DNA of 64,000 nucleotides, taken from Flavobacteriales bacterium (GTDB taxonomy: Bacteria; Bacteroidota; Bacteroidia; CAIKAF01). The notes below the pieces were generated by a model, which saw only the letters and a list, made by a program, of their open reading frames with translations, made no database searches and was not told the DNA's origin. Positions 1 to 8,810 of the stretch are shown here, piece by piece. The stretch is from assembly GCA_022402535.1 (NCBI GenBank), contig JAKRSD010000025.1, positions 1-64,000 of the forward strand, written 5' to 3'. How positions within the stretch are numbered: position 1 is the stretch's first letter; each line of letters begins with the position of its first letter. Both the position numbers and the translations under genes were made by a program.

Positions 1-45
1 AATAGACCTAAACTCTTCGAACGGTTTTATCCAAAAAATAGGGGT

Positions 46-831
46 CTAAGACAAATACACCATTGGTATTTTGTTTTCTAAATGTTCTATTCTGTATTTT
101 TTGTGTTCAAATTCTACTGTCTTGTTAAAACAATTATAAGGTGAATAGTCAAACTCGTCTAATGATTTTACTTCAAGCCCATTGTTAATCAAACTATTCA
201 ACACTTCGCTGATGCCGTGATTCCAAGATACATCAGATACTGTCAAATCAGCTGTTTTGTCAGCATAAGTTCCGCTATTCGTTTCTACAATAGCTCCTGA
301 ATTAAAATATCTATAGCCGATTTTATCAAAGTTGTAGTCAAACATCCAAACAACAGGATGAAATTCTACAAACACAAAATGTCCGTTTGGTTTTAAAAAC
401 TTGGCAATAATTTTTGCCCACTTGTCCAAGTCAGGTAACCAACCAATTGTTCCGTAACTTGTAAACACAATGTCAAATTTTTCATCCAAGTGATTGGGCA
501 AGTTGTAAATATCGCAACAAATGAACTTTGCGTTTGAGTTGGTGTCCTTTGCTATTTGTTTCGCACATTCAATAGCTTTATCTGATAAATCAATACCTGT
601 AACGTTAGCGCCAAGTCTGCCCAACGAAATAGTATCTTGTCCAAAATGACACTGTAAATGCAAAATAGTTTTTCCTTTAATATCCCCAAGCAAGTTTAAT
701 TCAATATCATTTAGTGAACTTTTGCCTTTTAGAAAATTGTCAAGGTCGTAAAATTCAGATTTTAAATGTGTCTCGGTTCTTTTATTCCAAGACTGTCGGT
801 TTATTTCTATATAATTTGGTTCTGAGTTCAT
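46..831 (-). CDS. Class I SAM-dependent methyltransferase
   Basis: Complete 261-aa protein with a Rossmann-type methyltransferase fold. Motif I is the variant ILHLQCHFGQD (about residues 56-66), where most relatives have a DLGCGxG loop. It is followed by the acidic end of strand 2 (GIDLSD) and a motif resembling post-I/IV (CDIYNLP, FDIVFTS). The substrate cannot be read from sequence; the family acts on small molecules or proteins. It is the last minus-strand gene before the window edge and is separated from the TIR-dynamin gene by about 500 bp with a terminator, so it is probably not part of that operon. AT-rich like the rest of the island. Confidence 0.8.
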   Translation of the reverse strand: MNSEPNYIEINRQSWNKRTETHLKSEFYDLDNFLKGKSSLNDIELNLLGDIKGKTILHLQCHFGQDTISLGRLGANVTGIDLSDKAIECAKQIAKDTNSNAKFICCDIYNLPNHLDEKFDIVFTSYGTIGWLPDLDKWAKIIAKFLKPNGHFVFVEFHPVVWMFDYNFDKIGYRYFNSGAIVETNSGTYADKTADLTVSDVSWNHGISEVLNSLINNGLEVKSLDEFDYSPYNCFNKTVEFEHKKYRIEHLENKIPMVYLS

Positions 832-1333
832 TTTTTCTACGGTCGTTTTTTTTAAATAACAGGTAATGTTTTTCGGCTTTGCGTCCGATTGCTATCGGAC
901 CGGGCGGAATTTTTAGCACTACACCCGATACGATAAACCCCACTTCAATAATACACAAAATTCTAAAAAGAAGTAGTTAACCCGCTCTTAAACCTTTGCC
1001 GAACGTGTATTTGCGCCGTTTTTTCTAAAAAGTTAGCTCATTTTTTCATTTTGGGAGGGTTGTGCAACAGCTACCGATGTTAGCAGATGCCCTTCTTCTT
1101 TGTCCGAAGTCGTTACTGTCAGATGTAAGCACAAACCTGTCAAAAAAGTGATTTACATTAGAAGCACTCATTGTCAAGCTATGTTGTGAACCTGTGCGGT
1201 GGCGAAATAATTTTATTAAAAAAGGGTCGAAAAAAATTCTACTTGGGTGGATGAAAAAAAATACTCTCTTGCAAGCTTTGATTACAGCGTTGCCTTGAGC
1301 GGCTTGCAAGAGTGTATTTTTTTTAAGCGTTGG
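832..1333. other. 500-bp non-coding stretch
   Basis: No convincing gene. The right part holds a strong hairpin terminator (see 1254-1324). A short inverted repeat lies near 885-902 (GTCCGATT/ATCGGAC). An open frame of 87 codons at 1046-1309 (minus) overlaps the terminator hairpin and has low-complexity, phenylalanine-rich, non-homologous content, so I do not call it a gene. The word TAATAAAATTATTT near 1207-1220 recurs in opposite orientation near 7380, hinting at shared intergenic material in this island. Confidence 0.5.
1254..1324 (-). terminator. Long-stem terminator after TIR-dynamin gene
   Basis: Two arms of about 21 nt (AAAAAATACTCTCTTGCAAGC and the complement of its near-copy at 1302-1322, one mismatch) flank a 25-nt loop. 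The A/T runs on both sides make it potentially bidirectional. It begins 10 nt downstream of the stop codon of the 1334-4006 gene and should end that operon. Confidence 0.8.
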
Positions 1334-4006
1334 CTATTTTAATTCTGAAATGATTGCCGTAACGTTTTCATTTGTCTTTCTCAATCGACATATCTGTTCT
1401 TCAATTTCTTCTTTGCTTCCAGTTGAAAGTTTTACCTTCTTCTCTTGAATAGTTGCTAAGTATGCACCGACATAATTATTGAAGCTATTTCTTGCATTTC
1501 TGATTTGTGACTTGATATTATTTTCAAGAAGTCGGTTCGTGAAATCTTTTGCATTTTGGTATCGCTCCTGTATAATCTTTCTCCAAAAAATTTCTAAAGA
1601 TGCTTTACTAATCTTATTTTCGGCAAACATTTCATCTTCATAAAATGTAATCGTTCTATAGCCACCAAGGAAGCAGTTTGCCCGTTTGCTATAAACCTGT
1701 CCTTGTTTTTTCACCTTTACTATCTTGAAATCCGTCTTTACAAATCTGTCAATCAAAGCGTCTGCTTCCATTAAAGTTCTGTCAAAGTCGGGTTCTTCAA
1801 ATCGCACTCCATAAGAATCAAATTCAATGTGAAGCCCTTTCTTTAAAGTGCTTTCAAAATCTTTAGCTAATGAATCTATTGTTTGCTTTAAATTGGTGAA
1901 AAGTAACGTTTGTTTCTGTGCTAATTTTCCTTCAAGTTGTTTTCTGAATTCATTGAATGAGTTTAAAAGTTCTTGATTTATTTCAATATTCAGATTGCGA
2001 ATTGAGTTTTCAATTTGAAATTTCGGAGTGTGCTTCAACTGTTCTTCAACCTGTGTAAGTGCCTTATGAATTCGCTTTACCCAGTTTGGAGTTATTCTTC
2101 CCAAAAGCGATTGCTTATCTTCTTCCTTTTCATAATTAAAAGCCGATTCAATTTGGTCAATGATTGTGTTTTCAAAGGTTCTAAATTCTTTTTCAATCCA
2201 ATCCCTCATCTCTGTTTCAAACTTTTCGGCTTCGTCTTGGATGTTTTGTTGTTTTTTTTTTGCCTCCTCAATCTTGGCTTCCAAATCTTCAATCTCTTCA
2301 ATTGTTCTGCTCAAAACCCCTTCGGCTGTTACAACAAACTGATTTTTGAACTCCTGCAACAACCGTTTAAGATTATCCTGTAAACTCTCAATGAAAATTC
2401 TACTTCTGTTTTCAAATATGTAATTGATTATCTTGTTTTCAACTTCCATAATTTGACTTGAAATAAGAATTTCATTTGCTAATTCTTTATACTCAGCATC
2501 ATCTTTTTGATTTGCCCTGAAACCAAAAGCAATTTTCCCAAAATCTTTTTTCGCTTCTGAAGTTGCGTTGTCAGTTAAGATTAACCTTGAAAGCAATGCC
2601 CGACTTGCAGAAATTGTAAAAAAATGTTGTTTTAAAATTTTTGGAACTTTCTGCTTTACAAGATTGAAAACATAATCAACAACTTCATCAGGCGGCAAAC
2701 TGTTTCTATCTTCTTCATCAATTTTATTGATAACGAAAAACAAGCGGTCAGAAATTTTTTCAAGCATATCAGGTCGCAAATCAGCCAGCTTTTCTAAAAC
2801 TTCGTTCTCGTCTTTTGTTTTGAGTTTAGTGTAATCAAGCAAATAAATGATTGAACTGATTTTATTAATGAGTTCTGAATTTGACTGGTCAAAAGTTTTT
2901 CCGATTGTAATTTCAGTTGCGGCTTCGGCAAATCCAGGCGTATCAAGTATTTCAAACTTGATGTCAGTCATTTCTTTTTCTTCCAACACTTTGAAGGAAG
3001 CATTCAAAGTAAATTCAACTTCCTGTTTATATCCTTTATCCCTCCTTTCCTTATTTGTCGTTTCTATATGCTTCCTAATTTTGTTAGCACCTGCAATTTT
3101 ACTTTTACCAAAAGTAAGTTCGCCTTTTCCATTTTCGCTGTGATTTATTTTTACAGGAACAGATGTTTCTGCAACATTTGACATTGGTAAAAACTCATTG
3201 CCTAAGAGTGAATTGAGAAAAGTTGACTTACCTGATTTGAGAATTGCCATTACAGCAATTTGAAAAGTTTGGTCTTTGCATTGTTGTTGGAAGTGCTTTA
3301 CTCGTTCTAATATTTCCTCTGCTTTTACTTTTTCTTCTTTTATCTCTCTTGAAATTATCTCAACTGCTTTTTCAAAGTGCTTTTTGGTTTTTGAAATTTG
3401 GTTACTGAAATCTCTCTCCAACTTAGTATCTGGTCTTGGAGTATTTCCATACAAAGCGTTGATTAAATCTTTGAAGTTGGTTTCTTCATGGATTTCGGGC
3501 TTTAGAGTGTTCATGTTGCTCAACAAGTGAATGAAGTCAGCAATGATTTCTCTAAATTTGGTGTAATGGCTTATCTCCTCATGTAGTGGTTTTAAGTGAG
3601 CTTGTGATTTTGATTTTTTAAGTTCACGATTCAAAAGGGCTGCTTCATTCTCCCAATGCTTTGTATATTTTAAAATTCCTTTTGCATTATAGATGTCAGC
3701 ATCAAGCATCACGACTGGAAAAATTCTGTCATAAACATTTCCTTTCTCTACAATCTTCAACACCTCAAACATACAGTGTTTTGACTTTAGAAACTTATCA
3801 CTTACTACAAGAACAATTTTGTTTCCGTTTCCTAATCGCTTTTCAAATTCCTTAATGTTCCCTTTGTATTTGAGGTCTTTCTTATCAAGAACAACAGTGA
3901 AATCTTTCTTCAACTTTTTAGCAATAGAATCAACAATGTCTGTATGACTCTTTTTGCCATTAGTTGAAGTTATCCAAGCGTATGATATAAATACTTCTTC
4001 TTTCAT
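1334..4006 (-). CDS. TIR domain-dynamin-like GTPase fusion
   Basis: 890 aa. Residues 4-110 form a TIR domain: FISYAW start, SDKFLKSKHCMFEV block with the probable catalytic Glu at 81, as in NAD-cleaving bacterial TIRs. After a linker comes a dynamin-type GTPase: P-loop AILKSGKST (254-262, Ala in place of the usual first Gly), switch Thr in TSVP (about 281), G3 DTPG (355-358), G4 NKID (427-430), then SAS. Residues 530-890 are long charged helices/coiled coil with no clear transmembrane paddle. Start ATG lies 13 nt after the methyltransferase stop, with no room for a promoter, so it is cotranscribed with the XRE-methyltransferase pair. Inference: GTPase senses or remodels membrane/phage structures, TIR is the NADase effector. 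Domain calls are firm; the defence role is inferred from context. Confidence 0.85.
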   Translation of the reverse strand: MKEEVFISYAWITSTNGKKSHTDIVDSIAKKLKKDFTVVLDKKDLKYKGNIKEFEKRLGNGNKIVLVVSDKFLKSKHCMFEVLKIVEKGNVYDRIFPVVMLDADIYNAKGILKYTKHWENEAALLNRELKKSKSQAHLKPLHEEISHYTKFREIIADFIHLLSNMNTLKPEIHEETNFKDLINALYGNTPRPDTKLERDFSNQISKTKKHFEKAVEIISREIKEEKVKAEEILERVKHFQQQCKDQTFQIAVMAILKSGKSTFLNSLLGNEFLPMSNVAETSVPVKINHSENGKGELTFGKSKIAGANKIRKHIETTNKERRDKGYKQEVEFTLNASFKVLEEKEMTDIKFEILDTPGFAEAATEITIGKTFDQSNSELINKISSIIYLLDYTKLKTKDENEVLEKLADLRPDMLEKISDRLFFVINKIDEEDRNSLPPDEVVDYVFNLVKQKVPKILKQHFFTISASRALLSRLILTDNATSEAKKDFGKIAFGFRANQKDDAEYKELANEILISSQIMEVENKIINYIFENRSRIFIESLQDNLKRLLQEFKNQFVVTAEGVLSRTIEEIEDLEAKIEEAKKKQQNIQDEAEKFETEMRDWIEKEFRTFENTIIDQIESAFNYEKEEDKQSLLGRITPNWVKRIHKALTQVEEQLKHTPKFQIENSIRNLNIEINQELLNSFNEFRKQLEGKLAQKQTLLFTNLKQTIDSLAKDFESTLKKGLHIEFDSYGVRFEEPDFDRTLMEADALIDRFVKTDFKIVKVKKQGQVYSKRANCFLGGYRTITFYEDEMFAENKISKASLEIFWRKIIQERYQNAKDFTNRLLENNIKSQIRNARNSFNNYVGAYLATIQEKKVKLSTGSKEEIEEQICRLRKTNENVTAIISELK

Positions 4007-4019
4007 TTGTTCGTTAATG

Positions 4020-5630
4020 CTACTTCCCTCTATTCAATCTTCTGTATGAAAGTTTTTTCCAAATACTGTGAGCCAACTTTATTTCTTTTTGTGTCAAACC
4101 GTAATGCTCTTTCAAAATTACTTGATTGGTGATTTTTAATACTTCCTCAATGTCGGTTTTATTGCGAATGAGTTTGTCAATTTGCGGAAGTAAAGCAGCG
4201 TTGTCTTTGTGATAGGGGAGTAAAACTCTTTCTGCCTCATTTGGCATAAGTTCTAAAACACCGCCTCCGTGACTTCTGCCTGAAACTTCTGTGAATGCCA
4301 ATGAAAGCGAATTGTAGTAGCTTGCTGTAAATGCTTTTAGGTTTGTTGTTGGTTTTAAAAAAACACGGTGCATTGTGTCCGTTGTGTATGCTCCTGCTTG
4401 GTTAATTATCAATCTCGGATAAAGGTTGTTTCTGCGAATAAACAAAGCATCAGAAATTTTCAGTGATGGAACAACAAACCAATCATCACGGATGCCTGTC
4501 TTGTAACCTTTGTGAATTCCTAAGCTTTCACCGTGTGCAATATATTTCACTGCTCCGTTTTTTCTGTTCAAGTTTTTGCTGTCAGGAAAAACAAGCAAGT
4601 GTGCTTTTGCTTTTGAGTGTTTGTTTTTCTCCCAATCTTTCTCTGTAAAAATTACGCTGTTCACCTGAACACTTCTCCCAACCATTGGCTTTGCGTAATC
4701 TTGTAAGTCGTATTCCTCTACGGTTGTAAGTGGAACTGTAAAAAAGTCATTTGAACCTGTTGTAATTCCAACTTCTACATTTGCAAACTTTCCAAGTGTT
4801 GGAATATTTCTGTCTTTGGCAATATTTTCTAAAAAGTCAATTTCCTCTTGCTCTAAAAAATAGAAAGTCCATTTACTACTCTTAAAATCAATCTTCTTTT
4901 TCGGACTTTTCAATCGTGCTACATCAAGTGTTTGCAATTCACTTGCATCACGTAATTCAATATGCTCAATGTTGTGAGTTTTCGTTTCGTTCCTCTCGCA
5001 AAGAAGTAAAACAACTTCTTGCTGAATGTCGGGAAAAACAAGTTTCTCAAAAGAAATGATGTTGATTTTGTTGTAGAAGTGAGCAAGGAAATTTCTCAAC
5101 TGCTGTGCAAATGAAACCTGCAAAATTTCAGCAGGTAGCACAAAACCAATTCTGCCTCCTTTGTCTTTGAGTAGAAGCGATGAACCAACTACAAAAGAAA
5201 CCCAAGCGTTTGTGAGTTTTGAATACGTTAAACCTGCTTTGATGAAAATGTCTCCCGCTTCTACCTGCTGCATCCTGTCAAAGAACTGGTAACGGATATA
5301 GGGCGGATTACCTACAACTAAATCAAACCGCTTGTGAGTGTTGTTGCAATAAGTGTGAAAGTCAGCATTGATAATTTCTTTGTTCTTCAAATTGATTTGC
5401 TCTGCTTTCTCCGCTTCCGTTTCGTCTAACTCAACTGCTGTAATTGTGTTGTATTTGAATTTGTGTTTTGCAAGTTGTTCCAAAAAAACTCCATCACCGC
5501 AACTCGGTTCAAGAATATCAAAGTCGCTGCTGCCATTGATGCCCCAACGCAAAACAAATTCTGCGATTGGTTCGGGCGTGTAAAAACCACCTCTTAATTT
5601 TTCGGCTGATGCTTCTGTAATTAATTTCAT
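4020..5630 (-). CDS. Type II N6-adenine DNA methyltransferase (Mod)
   Basis: 536 aa. An N-terminal FYTP motif (16-19), SAM-binding motif I EPSCGDG (41-47) and catalytic NPPY (108-111) occur in the order of gamma-class adenine methyltransferases such as TaqI/Eco57I types. The large C-terminal half (about 250-536) should carry target recognition. Its ATG overlaps the stop of the XRE regulator gene (ATGA, 4 nt), implying translational coupling, and the TIR-dynamin gene follows by 13 nt. With the PLD nuclease upstream it most likely forms a restriction-modification pair. The recognition sequence cannot be inferred. Confidence 0.88.
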   Translation of the reverse strand: MKLITEASAEKLRGGFYTPEPIAEFVLRWGINGSSDFDILEPSCGDGVFLEQLAKHKFKYNTITAVELDETEAEKAEQINLKNKEIINADFHTYCNNTHKRFDLVVGNPPYIRYQFFDRMQQVEAGDIFIKAGLTYSKLTNAWVSFVVGSSLLLKDKGGRIGFVLPAEILQVSFAQQLRNFLAHFYNKINIISFEKLVFPDIQQEVVLLLCERNETKTHNIEHIELRDASELQTLDVARLKSPKKKIDFKSSKWTFYFLEQEEIDFLENIAKDRNIPTLGKFANVEVGITTGSNDFFTVPLTTVEEYDLQDYAKPMVGRSVQVNSVIFTEKDWEKNKHSKAKAHLLVFPDSKNLNRKNGAVKYIAHGESLGIHKGYKTGIRDDWFVVPSLKISDALFIRRNNLYPRLIINQAGAYTTDTMHRVFLKPTTNLKAFTASYYNSLSLAFTEVSGRSHGGGVLELMPNEAERVLLPYHKDNAALLPQIDKLIRNKTDIEEVLKITNQVILKEHYGLTQKEIKLAHSIWKKLSYRRLNRGK

Positions 5631-5947
5631 TGGTCTGATTTTTTCGTTTTCAAATACTTCACTTTTTTTTCTGCCACTTTCAACACTTCGCTTGATAAAT
5701 CTTCTTCGTCCATAATTTGATAAGCAACTGAATCACTCAAAAAAGCAATCAACAAATCTTTGTCGCTTACTTTAAAGAACTTTGCAAACTTCTCTATCAG
5801 TTGCTTAGTCGGCTTACGATTATTCTTTTCTATTTTTCCAAGCATTGAAGTATCAATGCTCAATGCTTCTGCAACTTCACGTAAAGGAAGATTTTGCTCC
5901 TCACGAAGTTTCTTTACCGTTTCACCGAATGTTTTCTCAATTTTCAT
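5627..5947 (-). CDS. XRE-family HTH regulator (C-protein-like)
   Basis: 106 aa with a Cro/C1-type helix-turn-helix at about residues 8-62 (LREEQNLPLREVAEALSID then SMLGKIEKNNRKP). A short acidic/basic tail follows, with no second domain. Size, position immediately before a type II methyltransferase, and an inverted-repeat operator touching its start codon resemble the controller (C) proteins of restriction-modification systems. It overlaps the methyltransferase start by 4 nt. It likely autoregulates the XRE-methyltransferase-TIR-dynamin transcript; whether it also controls the PLD nuclease upstream is not visible. Confidence 0.85.
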   Translation of the reverse strand: MKIEKTFGETVKKLREEQNLPLREVAEALSIDTSMLGKIEKNNRKPTKQLIEKFAKFFKVSDKDLLIAFLSDSVAYQIMDEEDLSSEVLKVAEKKVKYLKTKKSDQ

Positions 5948-5995
5948 TTTGGACTACTTCAGTCCAAAGGTAGGCACTTAAACTTTACCGACAAA
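5948..5995 (-). promoter_or_regulatory. Promoter with overlapping palindromic operator
   Basis: Reading the minus strand: TTTG (5995-5992), exactly 19 nt, then TACCTTTG (5972-5965), a perfect match to the Bacteroidota minus-33/minus-7 consensus. A palindrome TTTGGACT-N5-AGTCCAAA (5948-5968) overlaps the minus-7 box and abuts the ATG of the XRE gene at 5947, so bound regulator would block the promoter. The transcript would be leaderless or nearly so. Confidence 0.8.
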
Positions 5996-6040
5996 TCTTT
6001 TTTTGAAAAGAGTTTTCAACAAATTTTGGGTGAAAGGTTT

Positions 6041-7228
6041 CTAACTGATTTCAAGAGTAAACTCTCCTTTTTTTTTGGTTTTGAAAAGTTTGGCAGTTTT
6101 GCCAATGAGTTCGTCTTTGGCTATTACCTTTTTTGCATCACCCCAACTCACCTGTGTCATAGAATTTTTCTGTTCGTAAGAACGGGTATTTGTAAGTGGA
6201 TTGTGAGTTAGTATAAGTTTAAAACTGCCAGACGGCTTGCCGTCAATAACAAAATTGAAAATTGCTTCTGCTCTTTCAAGATGCGATGTGTCAGGGTTTT
6301 TATCTTTTGTCCATTTCAGTGATGAAAAAACTGTATCACGGAAATAATGGCGTTGGTCAATGTCTTTCATTTTGCCTTTAGTGAAATACATTGAGCCAGT
6401 CGGATTAGTGTTTGCCCCTTTTGGAATGTTCAGTGGTCTTTCGGTTAGCTTACCACTTTCCCAAAGCAACTCGCCTTTAGCAGAAGCACTTCTAGAAGGA
6501 ACAGCAGCGGTAGCTGCTGTTGGTTTGGTTGTTGGTTTTCTTGTGCCTCTAAACTCGGTTGGAATTTTTGCGATGGCTCTTTTCGGGAAAATTTTTGAAA
6601 TGATGTTTTCTGTTTCTGTTCTCTCGGCTTTCTCTGCCTTGTCTTGTGCTGCCTTGCGTTCTGCTTCTGTCGGAACTACTTTGGCTTTTACCAAGTCGGC
6701 AATTAACTTTTTGTTGAGTTTTTTAAGGTTGGGGTCTGAATGGTCAAAAATGCCTTTGAAGTATTCTTTTAACTGTTCAACTATTTTTCTGTCTGAAACA
6801 GAACTATTGTTTATGGAAACATGTAATGATGCTTCCACATTGATGAAAAGTCCTTGTGAAGTAAGATTTGATGAACCAATAATGAGTTCACATTTGTCAT
6901 TGCCTTCAAACAAGTAAATTTTAGGGTGAAAAATTGTGATGCTCGGTTGATAAAAAACAAAAGCATTGATGTTTAATGCCAAAAGTTCCTCAAGTGCTTC
7001 TTTGGAAGTTCCTTTTTGGTCAACACCTGTTACAATGGTAATTATGTTGAGATGTTTCTTGGCTGTCTTGATTTGTTTTGAAAGTCCTCTGATACCTGCT
7101 TGACTTACAAATGCAGAAATACCTGTAAATGTGTGAAAGTTTTTGTCGGCAAAGAATTTAATAAGTTGGTTACCAACCGAATTAACTGATTTTTCTTCAA
7201 ATCCCTGTCCTAATAAATTTATATTCAT
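6041..7228 (-). CDS. PLD-family (NgoFVII/BfiI-like) restriction nuclease
   Basis: 395 aa. The N-terminal ~190 residues carry one phospholipase-D catalytic motif: HPK (101-103), then GSSN (118-121) and a downstream Glu (132). This is the layout of metal-independent PLD endonucleases such as BfiI and the NgoFVII family, which work as dimers with one motif per chain. A charged linker rich in K/E and A/P (about 190-255) leads to a C-terminal ~140-residue domain (DQRHYFRDTVFSSLKW...) that may recognise DNA. It sits 93 nt upstream of the XRE gene on the same strand, so the natural reading is the restriction half of this R-M system. An alternative is a free PLD nuclease or helicase-associated effector. 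Confidence 0.75.
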   Translation of the reverse strand: MNINLLGQGFEEKSVNSVGNQLIKFFADKNFHTFTGISAFVSQAGIRGLSKQIKTAKKHLNIITIVTGVDQKGTSKEALEELLALNINAFVFYQPSITIFHPKIYLFEGNDKCELIIGSSNLTSQGLFINVEASLHVSINNSSVSDRKIVEQLKEYFKGIFDHSDPNLKKLNKKLIADLVKAKVVPTEAERKAAQDKAEKAERTETENIISKIFPKRAIAKIPTEFRGTRKPTTKPTAATAAVPSRSASAKGELLWESGKLTERPLNIPKGANTNPTGSMYFTKGKMKDIDQRHYFRDTVFSSLKWTKDKNPDTSHLERAEAIFNFVIDGKPSGSFKLILTHNPLTNTRSYEQKNSMTQVSWGDAKKVIAKDELIGKTAKLFKTKKKGEFTLEIS

Positions 7229-7251
7229 ATCGTTTTAACGTTCCTTTTTCA

Positions 7252-7259
7252 CAAATCTA
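7252..7259 (-). promoter_or_regulatory. Minus-7 box for PLD nuclease gene
   Basis: Minus strand reads TAGATTTG, fitting TAnnTTTG, about 24 nt upstream of the ATG at 7228. No good minus-33 TTTG is visible at the expected spacing. It suggests that the nuclease has its own promoter, separate from the XRE-controlled one. Confidence 0.45.
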
Positions 7260-7706
7260 TGAATAATGCTCAGCCGATTGCACTCTTTTGACTGCCAATT
7301 GCGTTTGGCTCGTGGGAGGCTTGGTAGGCAAATGTGTGCAATGTGCGTTGGCAAAGAATTTTTGCAGGTGGGCTTTTTTAATAAAATTATTTCTTGGGTT
7401 GCTTTAGAAGCAGTGTCGGTTGTTGTCTGAAAAGGTGTCACCAAAGTATTAGAAATGAGTGTCTGTCTGTGTTTACAACCGCTGCAATAGGGTTTCTGCT
7501 AACCGTTCAAGGCTTACCGCAGGGCTGGTATTTTATAACTGTCCGCCCGGCAACTGAAGCTGATTGAAAAACTGATGATCAAGTTAACAACTAAAAGCCA
7601 AATAGAATTCGGTCAAGCCCGATATTAGCGGATAGTAGCACAACTGATGATTGTTATTCCGTCTGCCAGCCTTGCGGCAAACCTTTTGTTGCCTGCATGT
7701 GCTTCG
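7260..7706. other. Non-coding spacer between nuclease and 349-aa gene
   Basis: About 450 bp with no supported gene. It contains GCGTTGGC-type words and T-rich segments that recur in the other spacers of this island (near 1324, 9055, 11,720, 11,755), and the AT word shared with 1207-1220. A 69-codon open frame on the minus strand has no protein-like features. Confidence 0.4.
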
Positions 7707-8756
7707 TCATGCTGAATTTGTTTCTTCGTTTCTCCGCAATCTGACTTTTTCAAGCATTTCGTCAATATGCTTTGGGTATTTGCCTTCAAAATATTCAAAC
7801 ACAAGTGGATTGCCAGTCAAAAAATGACTGCTAAATTCAATCCATATGTCAATACCAACTTGACCGTTCATCTTATAAAGTTTTTCTGATAATGTCTTTA
7901 TGTGATTTGAGCTTTTGTTGTTGTAATTGAAATCTGAATCTCGTCTGCTATAATATTCAGTCTCTGTATAAAAATGAATTGCTCCGTCAAAATGCCTGAA
8001 CTCCTTTTTCTCTAAATCATATTCTGCATGAATATATCTTACAGGGTAATACTCTTTTCCATACTTTGAAAGTTTTATTTCTTCCGTTTTGAATTCTTCT
8101 GCTTGAAAACTTTTTATTCTATCTTTTGTCGCCCATTTAATGTCTAAAGCATAAGCATCTCGAAAGAAAAATGAATTTAGAGAACTACCAATATCCATCG
8201 GTGGTCTTAGTTTAACAGTTCCGTCTGTTATCGATTCAATATTTCTGTCAAACTTTGCCCCATACCATGTGTCAAATTCCATGTATGAAGAATCGTCTAC
8301 GTTAATTCTTACTCGGTCAGTATCAAGGGATATGTAAGTGTCAATATTGGGATTGTCATAGTTCCAAAATAGTTCGACAAATCTGGGGGCATAGTTATTT
8401 ACTCCATGAAACCCACGCCTAAAATAAGGATGAGCCATGAGCATAAAATTTTCGGCGTATAAGTAACCATTTAGAAAACGTTTTCTCTCAAAAGACTGTT
8501 GCAAATTTTTGAAGTCCAGCAAACCTTCTTTGTCGGGAACAAGGCTTGGATGTAAGTAGCTAATAATATTTGGGTAGGTCGCTACAATTCCGATTGTCTG
8601 AAAGTATTTAAAGTTTTCATCTGTCAACTTAACGTCTTTGTCAGCCATGAATTTCTTGAAAGCAGTAATTGTGTCGGCATTTTTTGCCAACTCCTCTTGT
8701 TCTTTCTCTTTCAACATTCTAAGATAGTTTTCTTGAAATTCAGTAATATCGTCCAT
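7707..8756 (-). CDS. Hypothetical protein, 349 aa
   Basis: Not recognised. A soluble-looking protein without signal peptide or membrane segment. The N-terminus is helical and charged (FQENYLRMLKEKEQEELAKN). The middle is rich in aromatic and acidic residues with beta-like character (YISLDTDRVRINVDD, MEFDTWYG), and the C-terminus is a basic helix. It stands alone between two long spacers, in the same orientation as the R-M operon but 480 bp upstream of it, and its left-hand neighbour is direct repeat R1. Probably another island cargo gene; no function is proposed. Confidence 0.65.
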   Translation of the reverse strand: MDDITEFQENYLRMLKEKEQEELAKNADTITAFKKFMADKDVKLTDENFKYFQTIGIVATYPNIISYLHPSLVPDKEGLLDFKNLQQSFERKRFLNGYLYAENFMLMAHPYFRRGFHGVNNYAPRFVELFWNYDNPNIDTYISLDTDRVRINVDDSSYMEFDTWYGAKFDRNIESITDGTVKLRPPMDIGSSLNSFFFRDAYALDIKWATKDRIKSFQAEEFKTEEIKLSKYGKEYYPVRYIHAEYDLEKKEFRHFDGAIHFYTETEYYSRRDSDFNYNNKSSNHIKTLSEKLYKMNGQVGIDIWIEFSSHFLTGNPLVFEYFEGKYPKHIDEMLEKVRLRRNEETNSA

Positions 8757-8810
8757 GAAGTATTTTTTGAAACGTGAAGTCGTTTAGCATTGCAGGCAAC
8801 TTACTTATTT

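Noticed and set aside
1046-1309. 87-codon minus-strand open frame
   Set aside because: Overlaps the terminator hairpin, low-complexity content, no start signal and no protein-like features.
7235-7444. 69-codon minus-strand open frame
   Set aside because: Lies over the PLD gene's promoter and spacer words shared with other spacers; composition is not protein-like.
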